Positions 54,389-64,000 of a stretch of DNA of 64,000 nucleotides are shown piece by piece; the stretch's first letter is position 1, and each line of letters starts with the position of its first letter. The notes below the pieces were generated by a model. The model was not told the origin of the DNA and searched no databases. It saw only the letters and a list, made by a program, of their open reading frames with translations. Where the stretch lies: NCBI RefSeq assembly GCF_020283565.1, contig NC_060060.1:49030015-49094014 (forward strand), written 5' to 3'. The DNA is from Trifolium pratense. Taxonomy: Eukaryota > Streptophyta > Magnoliopsida > Fabales > Fabaceae. The translations under genes were made by a program, and so were the position numbers.

Positions 54389-56591
54389 AACTCATGAATT
54401 TTTTTCACCAATTACACCTCAACAAAATGGTGTGGTTGAAAGAAAGAACAGAACCTTACAAGAATCTGCTAGAGTGATGTTGCATGCCAAAAATGTGCCT
54501 TACAAGTTCTGGGCTGAAGCCATGAATACAGCATGTTACATTCACAATAGAGTAACATTAAGAAAAGGTACTGCTACAACACTGTATGAACTATGGAAGA
54601 ATAGGAAGCCTACTGTAAAATATTTCCATGTGTTTGGGTCAAAATGTTACATTTTGGCAGATAGAGAACCTAGGAGAAAATTGGACCCCAAAAGTGATGA
54701 GGGGATATTTTTAGGTTACTCAACCAACAGCAGAGCCTACAGAGTTTTTAACTCCAGAACAAGAACTATGATGGAATCAATTAATGTTGTTGTTGATGAT
54801 AGTGATACAACAAGTGCAGATCCAGCAGAAGAGACAGATGTCATAACACCTGTCCCAACACCAGATGATGATCAAACTGAAACTGAGCCTGATCAACATT
54901 CTGAATCTACTACAGAGGTTTCTAGACCAAACAAGGGACCATCTACTAGAACACAGAAGAATCACCCTCTGGAACTTGTCATTGGAAATCCAAATCAAGG
55001 AGTTGCAACAAGAAGATCAAAAGAAGCAATCTCCAATTCATGTTTCATATCCAAGATTGAACCAAAGAATGTTAAAGAAGCTTTGACTGATGAATACTGG
55101 ATCAATGCTATGCAGGATGAACTAACTCAGTTCAAAAGAAGTGAGGTATGGGATCTAGTACCTAGACCAGATGGTATAAATGTTATTGGAACAAAGTGGG
55201 TGTACAAGAACAAAACTGATGAAAATGGTGACATTACTAGAAATAAAGCCAGACTTGTAGCACAAGGATACACCCAGATAGAAGGAGTAGACTTTGATGA
55301 AACTTTTGCTCCAGTTGCTCGCTTGGAGTCCATAAGATTACTCTTGGCTGTGGCATGCATCTTAAAATTCAAGCTATACCAAATGGATGTAAAAAGTGCA
55401 TTCCTAAATGGGTATCTAAATGAAGAGGTATATGTTGAACAACCAAAAGGGTTTGTAGATCCAAGCTTTCCTAACCATGTTTACAAACTAAAGAAAGCAC
55501 TCTATGGATTGAAACAAGCCCCTAGAGCATGGTATGAAAGACTGACTGAATTCCTTGTCAGCCATGGATACAAGAAAGGTGGTAATGATAAGACCCTGTT
55601 TGTAAGAGAAGAGAAAGGGAAGCTAATGATAGCTCAGATATATGTGGATGATATTGTATTTGGTGGAATGTCGCGACAAATGGTGGAACATTTTGTGCAT
55701 CAAATGCAATCTGAATTTGAAATGAGTCTTGTAGGTGAGCTAACTTATTTTTTAGGTCTTCAGGTCAAACAAATGGAAGACACCATATTTATCTCTCAGG
55801 AAAAATATGCAAGAAACATTGTGAAGAAATTTGGAATGGAAGGTGGTAGTCACAAAAGGACACCTGCACCTACACACTTGAAGCTTACCAAAGATGAGAA
55901 AGGGATTGATGTGGATCAAAGTCTCTACAGAAGTATGATTGGGAGCTTGCTATATCTCACAGCTAGCAGGCCTGATATCATGTTTGCAGTTGGTGTTTGT
56001 GCTAGATATCAATCTGAACCCAAGATGAGTCATTTGACTCAAGTAAAAAGGATCTTCAAATATGTCAATGGAACATGTGGCTATGGAATTTTATACTCTC
56101 ATGGTAATGATTCTACCTTAGTTGGCTATTGTGATGCAGATTGAGCAGGAAGTGCAGATGATAGAAAGAGCACCTCTGGTGCATGTTTCTTCTTGGGAAG
56201 CAATCTAGTATCTTGGTTTAGTAAGAAGCAGAATAGTGTGTCTCTATCCACAGCTGAGGCAGAGTATATAGCAGCTGGTAGTAGCTGCTCTCAATTGTTA
56301 TGGATGAGACAAATGTTGAATGAGTATAGTGTGGAGCAAGATGTCATGACACTTTACTGTGACAATCTGAGTGCTATAAACATTTCTAAAAATCCTATTC
56401 AACATAGTAGGACTAAGCACATTGATATACGCCATCATTTTATAAGAGAGCTTGTAGAAGAAAAAATTGTTACACTTGAGCACATTGCATCTGAAGAACA
56501 ATTAGCAGACATTTTTACAAAAGCTTTGGACGCAAGTCAATTTGAAAAATTAAGGGGCAAATTGGGAATTTGCCTTTTTGAAAATCAATAG
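54389..56591 (+). pseudogene. Sire-1 integrase-RT-RNase H, remainder of pol with nonsense codon
   Basis: Continuation of Sire-1 pol. It shows the integrase glutamate ([10 protein letters not shown]), the reverse transcriptase ([20 protein letters not shown], catalytic YVDD at 55641-55652) and RNase H (YCDAD, then STAEAEYIA and a final [10 protein letters not shown]). A TGA at 56142-56144 replaces the Trp codon found at this place in Sire-2 ([11 protein letters not shown]), cutting RNase H. The frame then continues without further stops to 56591. With the Sire-N insertion this makes Sire-1 doubly defective. Confidence 0.85.
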
Positions 56592-56819
56592 CAGTTACTG
56601 CATGAAGAGCGTGCAGCAGTTGATTTCTCTCTCCCACTTTTGGTGCACGCCAACTTAAGGGAGTTATTATTGGTTTTTCAAAACCAACCTATCTTCACGC
56701 AAACTTCTCACCTTCCACTTTCTTTCACGCAAATCAACTCAACTTCAACTTTGCACTTTCTCAGAGAACGTTCAACTTCCATCTTCTTCAATAACAAACT
56801 TCATCTCATTTCACTCACC

Positions 56820-56864
56820 ATGTCTGACTCTGTGAAATCCTCACCAACAAAGAATGAAGGTGTT
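56820..56864 (+). pseudogene. Sire-1 ORF2, first 15 codons only
   Basis: MSDSVKSSPTKNEG matches the start of Sire-2 ORF2 (MSNSAKSSPTKSD). The coding sequence stops exactly at the border of the inserted LTR at 56865. Confidence 0.7.
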
Positions 56865-57465
56865 TGATGGATAATTTTCGCAAGTGAACGAATTACCACG
56901 TAGTAATAAAAATATCGATCCACAGGGATTGTGTGATCAAACTAGTCGAATAGTGCTCATAGACATTATGCAAGAAATACACATAAATTGGGGGTATGTT
57001 GAGTGATGAATTGTTAGAAAACGTGCTTTGATATAATGGAAAAGTGAGGTAGAATCATCGGAATCACCTAGTCTATAGCTAAACCACATGCAATCTACTA
57101 TATCATAGGAATCTACTCAAGTGTTAACAACTAGATCGACAAATTAGTGAATCGCAATCTCTTGTCAAAATCCACTCTATTCGTTGTCGATACTCCCCCG
57201 ATCTCTCGGGCGGAAGCTACCTACAACGAATGATATTAACGCGCGTCAATCGTTCGCTACACTCTATGCCTCAATCTCTCGACCGGAGACACTCGAGCGC
57301 TTAATGCAATTCAGTTCAGAAATTAAATCAATACTCTCGCACGTGACTTAACTCGAAATCATTACAACACTAATGAAGGATTATAAAGCATTAAACATGG
57401 AATTGCATTAAATCAACACTATGAACAGAGTAGTTTCTTACACATATAGCAGATTACATGAGGTC
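56865..57465 (-). repeat. Athila-type LTR (type C), partial, inserted in Sire-1 ORF2
   Basis: It starts TGATGGATAATTTTCGCAAG on plus and has the GTAGTAATAAAA...CCACAGGGATTGTG pattern of the U5 edge of LTRs A and B, so it is a related third type in minus orientation. It is cut at 57465 by Sire-2; the remainder must be right of the window. It may be a 3' LTR or a solo LTR. The five bases before it are GTGTT. Confidence 0.65.
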
Positions 57466-58509
57466 TGAAATTCCTGGCACACAGTGGACAGGTGTTGCTC
57501 AAGGTGTAGCAACACTTGTCTGTTGTAGACAGATGTTGTCACTGGTGCGCCAACACTTGTCTTAGAAACAGAGCAAATAACATAAAACAATACAAACAGT
57601 AAAGTAAATAACACACGAGAGTTGTTAACCCAGTTCAGCCTAAAGCCTACTCTGGGGGATACCAATCCAGGAATGAAGTCCACTATCAGCAGTATTACTT
57701 CGAAGCTAAACTCACCCGTTTACAACTTCTCACTTAATCACTACCCAATGACCCTTCTACCTAGGAACTCCTAGATATGAGACCCCGTCCCAATTCCCAC
57801 CTTAGCAACACAGACAGCGCTGCTATTCAATTCCACAATCACAACAGGTGGAGACACACTCCTAAGAAACTAGGATTCACTCTTGCTTAAAAGCTTGCGA
57901 GTAAACCACACAACACAATAGAACAATCTCCGTACTTCAAAGCTTAGGAGAAGTTCACACTTACAACTCAATAACACTCAGGTCCTAAGCTTGCATCAAT
58001 GAGACACAAGAAAGGCTCACAATTAACACTCTAAAATCCCTAAAAACACACGCTTTGTAAGAACACGATTTTAGATGCTTGAAACCATATGCTTGCCTTC
58101 GTATTTATAGTAGTAGAATGACTTGGGCTTCAAGACAAAATTAGGGCTTCTAGAATTGCGGCAGCAGTGATATATTTCTGAAAATAATAGTTATATTTTT
58201 GAAACCACAAAAATATATTTTCCAAAAATATAATTCCTTTGGAAAATAAAACTAGGGTTTGGCTGCCTCATGAAACACATTAAACACGTGCGCCTTCCTC
58301 TGTAAGAAACCTTGAAACAATTCTTCAAACAGATCTTCAAAAGATTGAGTAGAAATTTAAACCCGCTAGCTGGCGCGCACGATACAGAGTCAGGTGTTGT
58401 TCCAAAGTGTAACAACATTTGTCACAACACTTGGGGTCAGCACACTTGTCTCAACACTTGGCTAAAATATGTTTTTGCAAAAATGTAGCCAACTTACAAA
58501 AACCCAACA
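57466..58509 (-). repeat. 3' LTR of Sire-2
   Basis: 1044 bp, the inverted relative of the Sire-1 5' LTR. The polypurine tract AATCTCCCCCTTTGG on plus (58510-58523) abuts it. Confidence 0.85.
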
Positions 58510-59226
58510 ATCTCCCCCTTTGGCAAATTTTGGCTAAAACAATATTAGACCAGTATATAGAGAGATACAGTATTACCTTTCCTTCGAGTCAACATGATCA
58601 CACAACTAGGAAAGAAAGTAACACACAATAAAAACTACTTCCAAGATAGTCAAGTAGCATCAGAGGCAATGCAACAGCGGAATAAAACACAACTAGCCTC
58701 ATGGAACAACACAAGGGAAAAATAAATTCCCATAGGCATCTGAGAAAAATAAATTCTCAGTCATAGTAGATAGTGGACTCAATAGTCAGGTGCCATAACA
58801 CTTGGCACAACATTTGTTATCAAATATTCAGGCGATCAAGAGATATTATCACTCACACTCCCCCTGAATTCATGCATACACACACCAGATAGAGAAAGAA
58901 TATTCACTACTCCCCCTCAGTACATGCATATTACTCACACTCCCCCTCAATACGAGCATACGAACAAAAGACAGTCACCAGATGTGGGAACATCTGTCCA
59001 CACACTCGTCACACACACACACACTACTCCCCCTTTTTAGCCACAATTTAGACAAACATCATGAATAGGAAATCATAGTGTACCGGAGCATAGAGAATAT
59101 CAGTGTGCAGTTATTACAGACCATAGAGCACACACAGGTGCTAGAAATTCAGGGCCTAGCCCATAAAGGAACAACAAAAGAAACACCAAAGGTACATCAG
59201 AAACAAATATAAGGAAACATCAGAAA
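58510..59226 (-). other. 3' UTR of Sire-2 with repeated polypurine tracts
   Basis: CTCCCCCT strings on plus recur at about 58512, 58859, 58910, 58940 and 59026. No frame of note. Confidence 0.65.
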
Positions 59227-61287
59227 TCATATTGAAGAACTTTCATCAGAGTCCTCCATCACATCCTCAGAACCATCCTCAGACTCACTAGCCTCTTTTC
59301 CTTCTTGTCCATCTAGCTCACCCTCAGCCATTTCAGCAGCTTCCTCAGCCTTGAGTGCCTCAATCACACGGTCTATTTTCAGCTTCCTGGCCTCAAGAGC
59401 TCTGCTGGTCTCAGTCAAGTCTGCAATCATCTGCTTCCTAGAGAGTACACCAGCCTGGACAGATGTGCCAACACCTGCTGCAACATTTGTCCCATCCAGC
59501 AGTCTCTGCTCAATCACCAACACCCCTTTCCTTTTGCAAGGAACATCAGAACTTCTTAGTATATCTGGGTGTTGTTCAAGCATAATATTGCATAGTAGAG
59601 TGGGAAAAGCAACTGGTTTCTCAACAGCATATGTTAAAGCATGGCTCAAAGTTTCTTGAAAGAAATAAGCTCCATAGTCAAAATTGGCCTTGGTACCCAC
59701 AGCATAAATGAACTTACCCAATCCTCTTGCAATATCACCTGAGTGGGTGGTTGGTACCCAATTATGGGCAGCAATCCTATTTAAAACAGCATAGAATGGT
59801 GAGAGGGAAGTTGCAGACAACTTTGCCTTGCTTGGCCACACTTTAATTTTTCCACCAGTGAGGACCTTGCAGATTTCATTATCTGTGGCTTTCAGAGGAG
59901 CCACTTCATCAGTACTTCTTTGGAGATATTGGTTTATCACAATAGGGGAGAATTGAACACACTTTCCACGAACAAATACTTGCCTGTATTCAGGACTTGC
60001 TGGATCATTACAGTCTGCAGCCACATTAATCAAAAATTCTTTGACAAGCCTGTCATAGCACTTGTCCAAACCCACAACAGTTTTCATCAAACCTGCATAC
60101 TCAAGAGCTTCTACAACACTAGGACATTCAAGAATATCAGCTTTCAAATTTCTTTCCAGAGCTAACCTTCTATGATATACAAATTTCCATCTTGCAGAAC
60201 CATTTTCCAGATGAAATGATATATTGTCTAAAGGAGCATAGGGAACTGTTTGAGGGACCTTCTTCCTTCCTATACTCTTCCTAGATGTGCTGCCAGATGC
60301 AGCAACATCTGTCTCTGGTTCAAAATCAGAATCACTAGTTGGAGGAGCTTTTCTTTTCTTGGTCTCTGACCTAGGGACCACTTTACTGACAGGTTTTGGA
60401 GGTCCATACACAGGCTTTTTACCAGTAGCCTTTCCAGCCTTAGAGGTTTTGGGTGTTTGGACAGGTGTACTAGCAGTCTCTACACCTTTATTAACCCTAC
60501 TTCTAGTCCTCCTAGCCACACTAGCCTCAGAGTTTGTAGGGACAGCCTTATCACTGGCAGTAGTTTCATTAACAAGTATAACCTCTGGATTATCATTCAC
60601 AGCTTTATCAGGAACAGTTTCTTTATCAGTATCCTTAGGTGGGGGACTCTCATCAGACTCAGAATAGTCCACAATATTTTCTTGTGCCAAAGATGTGGGA
60701 ACATCTGGCACCACATTTGGCGCAGCGCCATGTGTTGCAACATTCGGCGCAACATGAGTCTCAGGAGCAGTTTTCTGGAGAGACTCATCAGCAACAGCCT
60801 CATTGGTCTCAGTGGAAGCACCAATATTAGCATCAACAACAGTAGGGGGGTTAGGAACAGTTTTCCCCAATTTTTCAGACATAGCAGGGTCCTTTAAACC
60901 TAGGTTTTCAACAGAATTTGGAACATCAGAGTTTTGATTAAGTGTGTTCTTACCAGATGTGTCAACATCGTCCTCTGTAGTATCAACGACAGGAGTAGGA
61001 ACATCTTTTGATGGCAGAGGATCAACATGCAGTTCAGACATTGTATAAGACCTTCTCGATTCAGTTCGCGATTTCTTGCTCTTCTTCTTCGTTTTCTTAA
61101 TTGAAGAGGAGGGAGATGAAGGATTTATGCTCGTTCGTGATGATTTTTCCTTCTTCGCAACTGATTTTCTCCTCATAGTTGGACCTATGGAAGGTATGGT
61201 GGTGAGAGGAACAGCATCGATTACCACCTTTTGTAGTGATGGAGTAGCATCTGACTTTGTGGGTGAAGATTTGGCGGAGTTAGACAT
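59227..61287 (-). CDS. Sire-2 ORF2 (envelope-like, plant-transposon-protein domain)
   Basis: 686 codons from MSNSAKSSPTK; I prefer this start because Sire-1 has the same one, although the frame opens 64 codons earlier. The N-terminal half is Ser/Thr/Pro/Lys-rich and low complexity. About residues 355-570 hold the conserved domain (RWKFVYHRRLALERN, LVKEFLINV, FVRGKCVQFSPIVINQYL, AFPTLLCNIMLEQHPDI). The C-terminus is a short coiled coil and an acidic Ser/Glu/Asp tail. No signal peptide or transmembrane anchor is evident, so the envelope label is weak. It lies 207 bp downstream of the pol stop; expression mode unknown. Confidence 0.8.
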   Translation of the reverse strand: MSNSAKSSPTKSDATPSLQKVVIDAVPLTTIPSIGPTMRRKSVAKKEKSSRTSINPSSPSSSIKKTKKKSKKSRTESRRSYTMSELHVDPLPSKDVPTPVVDTTEDDVDTSGKNTLNQNSDVPNSVENLGLKDPAMSEKLGKTVPNPPTVVDANIGASTETNEAVADESLQKTAPETHVAPNVATHGAAPNVVPDVPTSLAQENIVDYSESDESPPPKDTDKETVPDKAVNDNPEVILVNETTASDKAVPTNSEASVARRTRSRVNKGVETASTPVQTPKTSKAGKATGKKPVYGPPKPVSKVVPRSETKKRKAPPTSDSDFEPETDVAASGSTSRKSIGRKKVPQTVPYAPLDNISFHLENGSARWKFVYHRRLALERNLKADILECPSVVEALEYAGLMKTVVGLDKCYDRLVKEFLINVAADCNDPASPEYRQVFVRGKCVQFSPIVINQYLQRSTDEVAPLKATDNEICKVLTGGKIKVWPSKAKLSATSLSPFYAVLNRIAAHNWVPTTHSGDIARGLGKFIYAVGTKANFDYGAYFFQETLSHALTYAVEKPVAFPTLLCNIMLEQHPDILRSSDVPCKRKGVLVIEQRLLDGTNVAAGVGTSVQAGVLSRKQMIADLTETSRALEARKLKIDRVIEALKAEEAAEMAEGELDGQEGKEASESEDGSEDVMEDSDESSSI

Positions 61288-61494
61288 GATTTGGATTTGA
61301 AGTTTTCTGAGAAGAGGAGAAGTCAGAGAAATGTTGATGAGGAAGATAGAAAGTTTTTGAGCGTGAGAGAGAGAATAGATGAAAAGTAATGATTGTGGTT
61401 GATGGAGGTTGTGGGAAGTTGAATGAGAACTTCCTTGATTAGCGTGTAACTTGAAGTGATGAGAGGTAGTTACACGCATTTCATGCTGTAACTG

Positions 61495-64000
61495 CTATTT
61501 GTCTTCAAAAAGGCAAATTCCAAGTTTGCCTCTTAAATTTTCAAATTGACTTGCATCCAACGCTTTAGTAAAAATGTCTGCTAATTGTTCTTCCGATGCA
61601 ATGTGCTCAAGTGTAACAATTTTTTCTTCTACCAGCTCTCTTATAAAATGATGACGTATGTCAATGTGCTTAGTCCTACTATGTTGAATAGGATTTTTAG
61701 AAATGTTTATAGCACTAAGATTGTCACAGTAGAGTGTCATGACATCTTGCTCCACACTATACTCTTTCAACATTTGTCTCATCCATAACAATTGAGAGCA
61801 ACTACTTCCAGCTGCTATATATTCTGCCTCAGCTGTTGATAGAGATACACTATTTTGCTTCTTACTAAACCAAGATACTAGATTGTTTCCCAAGAAGAAA
61901 CATGCACCAGAGGTGCTCTTTCTATCATCAGCACTTCCAGCCCAATCTGCATCACAATATCCAATTAAGGTAGAATCATTACCATGAGTGTATAGAATTC
62001 CATAGCCACATGTGCCATTGACATATTTAAAGATCCTCTTTACTTGAGTCAGATGACTCATCTTGGGCTCAGATTGGTATCTAGCACAAACACCAACTGC
62101 AAACATGATATCAGGCCTGCTAGCTGTGAGATATAGTAAGCTCCCAATCATACTTCTGTAGAGACTTTGATCCACATTAATCCCTTTCTCATCTTTGGTA
62201 AGCTTCAAGTGTGTAGGTGCAGGTGTCCTTTTGTGACTACCACCTTCCATTCCAAATTTCTTCACAATGTTTCTTGCATATTTTTCTTGAGAGATAAATA
62301 TGGTGTCTTCCATTTGTTTGACCTGAAGACCTAAAAAATAAGTTAGCTCACCTACAAGACTCATTTCAAATTCAGATTGCATTTGATGCACAAAATGTTC
62401 CACCATTTGTCGCGACATTCCACCAAATACAATATCATCCACATATATCTGAGCTATCATTAGCTTCCCTTTCTCTTCTCTTACAAACAAGGTTTTATCA
62501 TTACCACCCTTCTTGTATCCATGGCTGACAAGGAATTCAGTCAGTCTTTCATACCATGCTCTAGGTGCTTGTTTCAATCCATAGAGTGCTTTCTTTAGTT
62601 TGTAAACATGGTTAGGAAAGCTTGGATCTACAAACCCTTTTGGTTGCTCAACATATACCTCTTCGTTTAGATAGCCATTTAGGAATGCACTTTTTACATC
62701 CATTTGATATAGCTTGAATTTTAAAATGCATGCCACAGCCAAAAGTAATCTTATGGACTCCAAGCGAGCAACTGGAGCAAAAGTCTCATCAAAATCTACT
62801 CCTTCTATCTGGGTGTATCCTTGTGCTACAAGTCTGGCTTTATTTCTAGTAATATCACCATTTTCATCAGTTTTGTTCTTGTACACCCACTTTGTACCAA
62901 TAACATTTATACCATCTGGTCTAGGTACTAGATCCCATACCTCACTTCTTTTGAACTGAGTTAGTTCCTCCTGCATAGCATTGATCCAGTATTCATCAGT
63001 CAAAGCTTCTTTAACATTCTTTGGTTCAATCTTTGATATGAAACATGAATTGGAAATTGCTTCTTTTGATCTTCTTGTTGCAATTCCTTGATTTGGATTT
63101 CCAATGACAAGTTCCAGAGGATGATTCTTCTGTGTTCTAGTAGATGGTCCCTTGTTTGGTCTAGGAACCTCTGTAGTAGACTCAGAATGTTGATCAGGTT
63201 CAGGTTCAGTTTGATCATCATCAGGTGTTGGGACAGGTGTTATGACATCTGTCTCTTCAGCTGGATCTGCACTTGTTGTATCACTGTCATCAACAACAAC
63301 ATTAATTGATTCCATCATAGTTCTTGTTCTGGAGTTAAAAACCCTGTACGCTCTGCTGTTGGTTGAGTAACCTAAAAATATCCCCTCATCACTTTTGGGA
63401 TCCAATTTTCTCCTAGGTTCTCTATCTGCTAAAATATAACATTTTGACCCAAACACATGGAAGTACTTCACAGTAGGCTTCCTATTCTTCCATAGTTCAT
63501 ACAATGTTGTAGCAGTACCTTTCCTTAATGTTACTCTATTGTGAATGTAACATGCTGTATTCATGGCTTCAGCCCAGAACTTGTAAGGAACATTTTTGGC
63601 ATGCAACATTACTCTAGCAGATTCCTGTAAGGTTCTATTCTTTCTTTCAACCACACCATTTTGTTGAGGTGTAATTGGTGAAGAGAATTCATGAATTATT
63701 CCTTCAGCAGCACAAAAATCAGCAAATTTAGAGTTTTCAAATTCCTTACCATGGTCACTTCTGATTCTTACAATACCACAGTCTTTCTCTTTTTGAAGTT
63801 GTACACAAAGATTTTTGAATTCTTCAAAAGTCTCAGATTTTTCCCTAATGAAATTCACCCAAGTATACCTAGAGAAGTCATCAACAATAACAAGAACATA
63901 TTTCTTACCTCCAAGACTCTCAACTTGTATGGGACCCATCAGATCCATATGTAGTAACTCAAGAACTCTAGAGGTGGACAAGTGTTGCAACTTTTGGTGC
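61495..64000 (-). CDS. Sire-2 pol: integrase, reverse transcriptase, RNase H (partial)
   Basis: About 835 codons visible, entering from the right edge in the pre-integrase region. Integrase D, D, E are present ([22 protein letters not shown]), followed by a Ser/Thr/Pro-rich linker and reverse transcriptase with [10 protein letters not shown]. RNase H keeps [11 protein letters not shown], and the end is GICLFEDK. No stop or frameshift. Very similar to Sire-1 pol, which carries a stop in RNase H where Sire-2 has Trp. Provides cDNA synthesis and integration. Confidence 0.88.
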   Translation of the reverse strand, partial: HQKLQHLSTSRVLELLHMDLMGPIQVESLGGKKYVLVIVDDFSRYTWVNFIREKSETFEEFKNLCVQLQKEKDCGIVRIRSDHGKEFENSKFADFCAAEGIIHEFSSPITPQQNGVVERKNRTLQESARVMLHAKNVPYKFWAEAMNTACYIHNRVTLRKGTATTLYELWKNRKPTVKYFHVFGSKCYILADREPRRKLDPKSDEGIFLGYSTNSRAYRVFNSRTRTMMESINVVVDDSDTTSADPAEETDVITPVPTPDDDQTEPEPDQHSESTTEVPRPNKGPSTRTQKNHPLELVIGNPNQGIATRRSKEAISNSCFISKIEPKNVKEALTDEYWINAMQEELTQFKRSEVWDLVPRPDGINVIGTKWVYKNKTDENGDITRNKARLVAQGYTQIEGVDFDETFAPVARLESIRLLLAVACILKFKLYQMDVKSAFLNGYLNEEVYVEQPKGFVDPSFPNHVYKLKKALYGLKQAPRAWYERLTEFLVSHGYKKGGNDKTLFVREEKGKLMIAQIYVDDIVFGGMSRQMVEHFVHQMQSEFEMSLVGELTYFLGLQVKQMEDTIFISQEKYARNIVKKFGMEGGSHKRTPAPTHLKLTKDEKGINVDQSLYRSMIGSLLYLTASRPDIMFAVGVCARYQSEPKMSHLTQVKRIFKYVNGTCGYGILYTHGNDSTLIGYCDADWAGSADDRKSTSGACFFLGNNLVSWFSKKQNSVSLSTAEAEYIAAGSSCSQLLWMRQMLKEYSVEQDVMTLYCDNLSAINISKNPIQHSRTKHIDIRHHFIRELVEEKIVTLEHIASEEQLADIFTKALDASQFENLRGKLGICLFEDK

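Larger units (their letters stand above)
44467..64000 (+). mobile_element. Sire-1: Sirevirus-type Ty1/copia element, multiply interrupted, 3' end outside
   Basis: Plus-strand element: 5' LTR (44467-45507), iMet primer site, gag-pol from 45577, interrupted at 48317/54384 by Sire-N, pol resuming to 56591, ORF2 starting at 56820 and cut at 56864 by an Athila-type LTR. Everything from 56865 rightwards in this window is inserted DNA; the rest of ORF2 and the 3' LTR must lie beyond the right edge, if they survive. The large gag with two zinc knuckles and an extra 3' ORF place it in the Sirevirus (SIRE/Maximus) lineage. Confidence 0.82.
57466..64000 (-). mobile_element. Sire-2: Sirevirus-type Ty1/copia element, partial
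   Basis: Minus-strand element whose 3' LTR (57466-58509), polypurine tract, 3' UTR, ORF2 and most of pol are in the window; its 5' part lies outside. Left flank AGGTC (57461-57465) would be the target duplication. Visible frames are unbroken, so it is a candidate source of enzymes for Sire-N. Confidence 0.85.

Overview
This is a stretch of plant nuclear DNA. It contains intron-split genes of plant-specific families (a DUF26-type receptor kinase, a SIP aquaporin and a SABATH methyltransferase), tRNA-Asp- and tRNA-iMet-primed LTR retrotransposons, and several MITE classes. It looks like a eudicot, and I lean towards a legume, but no single sequence feature proves the family. Host genes take up only a small part. 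LTR retrotransposons nested several levels deep make up about two thirds of the window.

Left third (1-13128). The 3' part of a cysteine-rich receptor-like kinase (CRK) gene enters from the left edge (exons 537-2273). Next come a decayed hAT transposase, then a Tourist-like MITE (4359-6004) split by a hAT element (4850-5976, perfect 8-bp target duplication) that carries an mTERF gene fragment. Further MITEs follow: a Stowaway inside a palindrome-ended MITE, and several foldback elements. Exon 1 of a SIP2-type aquaporin lies at 10655-10942.

Middle (13129-36635). One minus-strand Athila-type Ty3/gypsy element (target duplication CTTAA) sits in intron 1 of the aquaporin gene and stretches that intron to about 25.9 kb. 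The Athila element itself hosts two insertions. One is a short plus-strand Athila derivative (14709-19434, TSD GCTTT). The other is a 6.8-kb LARD-like element with no coding capacity (27933-34738, TSD TTAGG) inside gag. The four Athila LTRs are paired wrongly: the outer element has LTR type B at its 5' end and type A at its 3' end, and the inner element has A at 5' and B at 3'. Yet both elements keep perfect target duplications. This is the most unusual structure I found. It also leaves a near-perfect 1.18-kb inverted repeat with a 404-bp spacer inside a host intron. Aquaporin exons 2 and 3 follow at 36851-37774 and complete an apparently intact 238-residue reading frame.

Right third (37775-64000). 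After a mostly gene-free stretch with a MULE-type MITE (40807-41234, 9-bp TSD) comes an apparently intact four-exon SABATH carboxyl methyltransferase gene (42026-44137). About 330 bp after its stop begins a stack of Sirevirus-type Ty1/copia elements. Sire-1 (+) starts at 44467. Its integrase is split by Sire-N (48318-54383, minus), a non-autonomous element with a single fused ORF: gag, protease and the start of integrase run in frame into the envelope-like ORF2. Sire-1 also has a nonsense codon in RNase H. Its ORF2 is cut after 15 codons by an Athila-type LTR, which is in turn cut by Sire-2 (minus), an apparently intact element that runs off the right edge.
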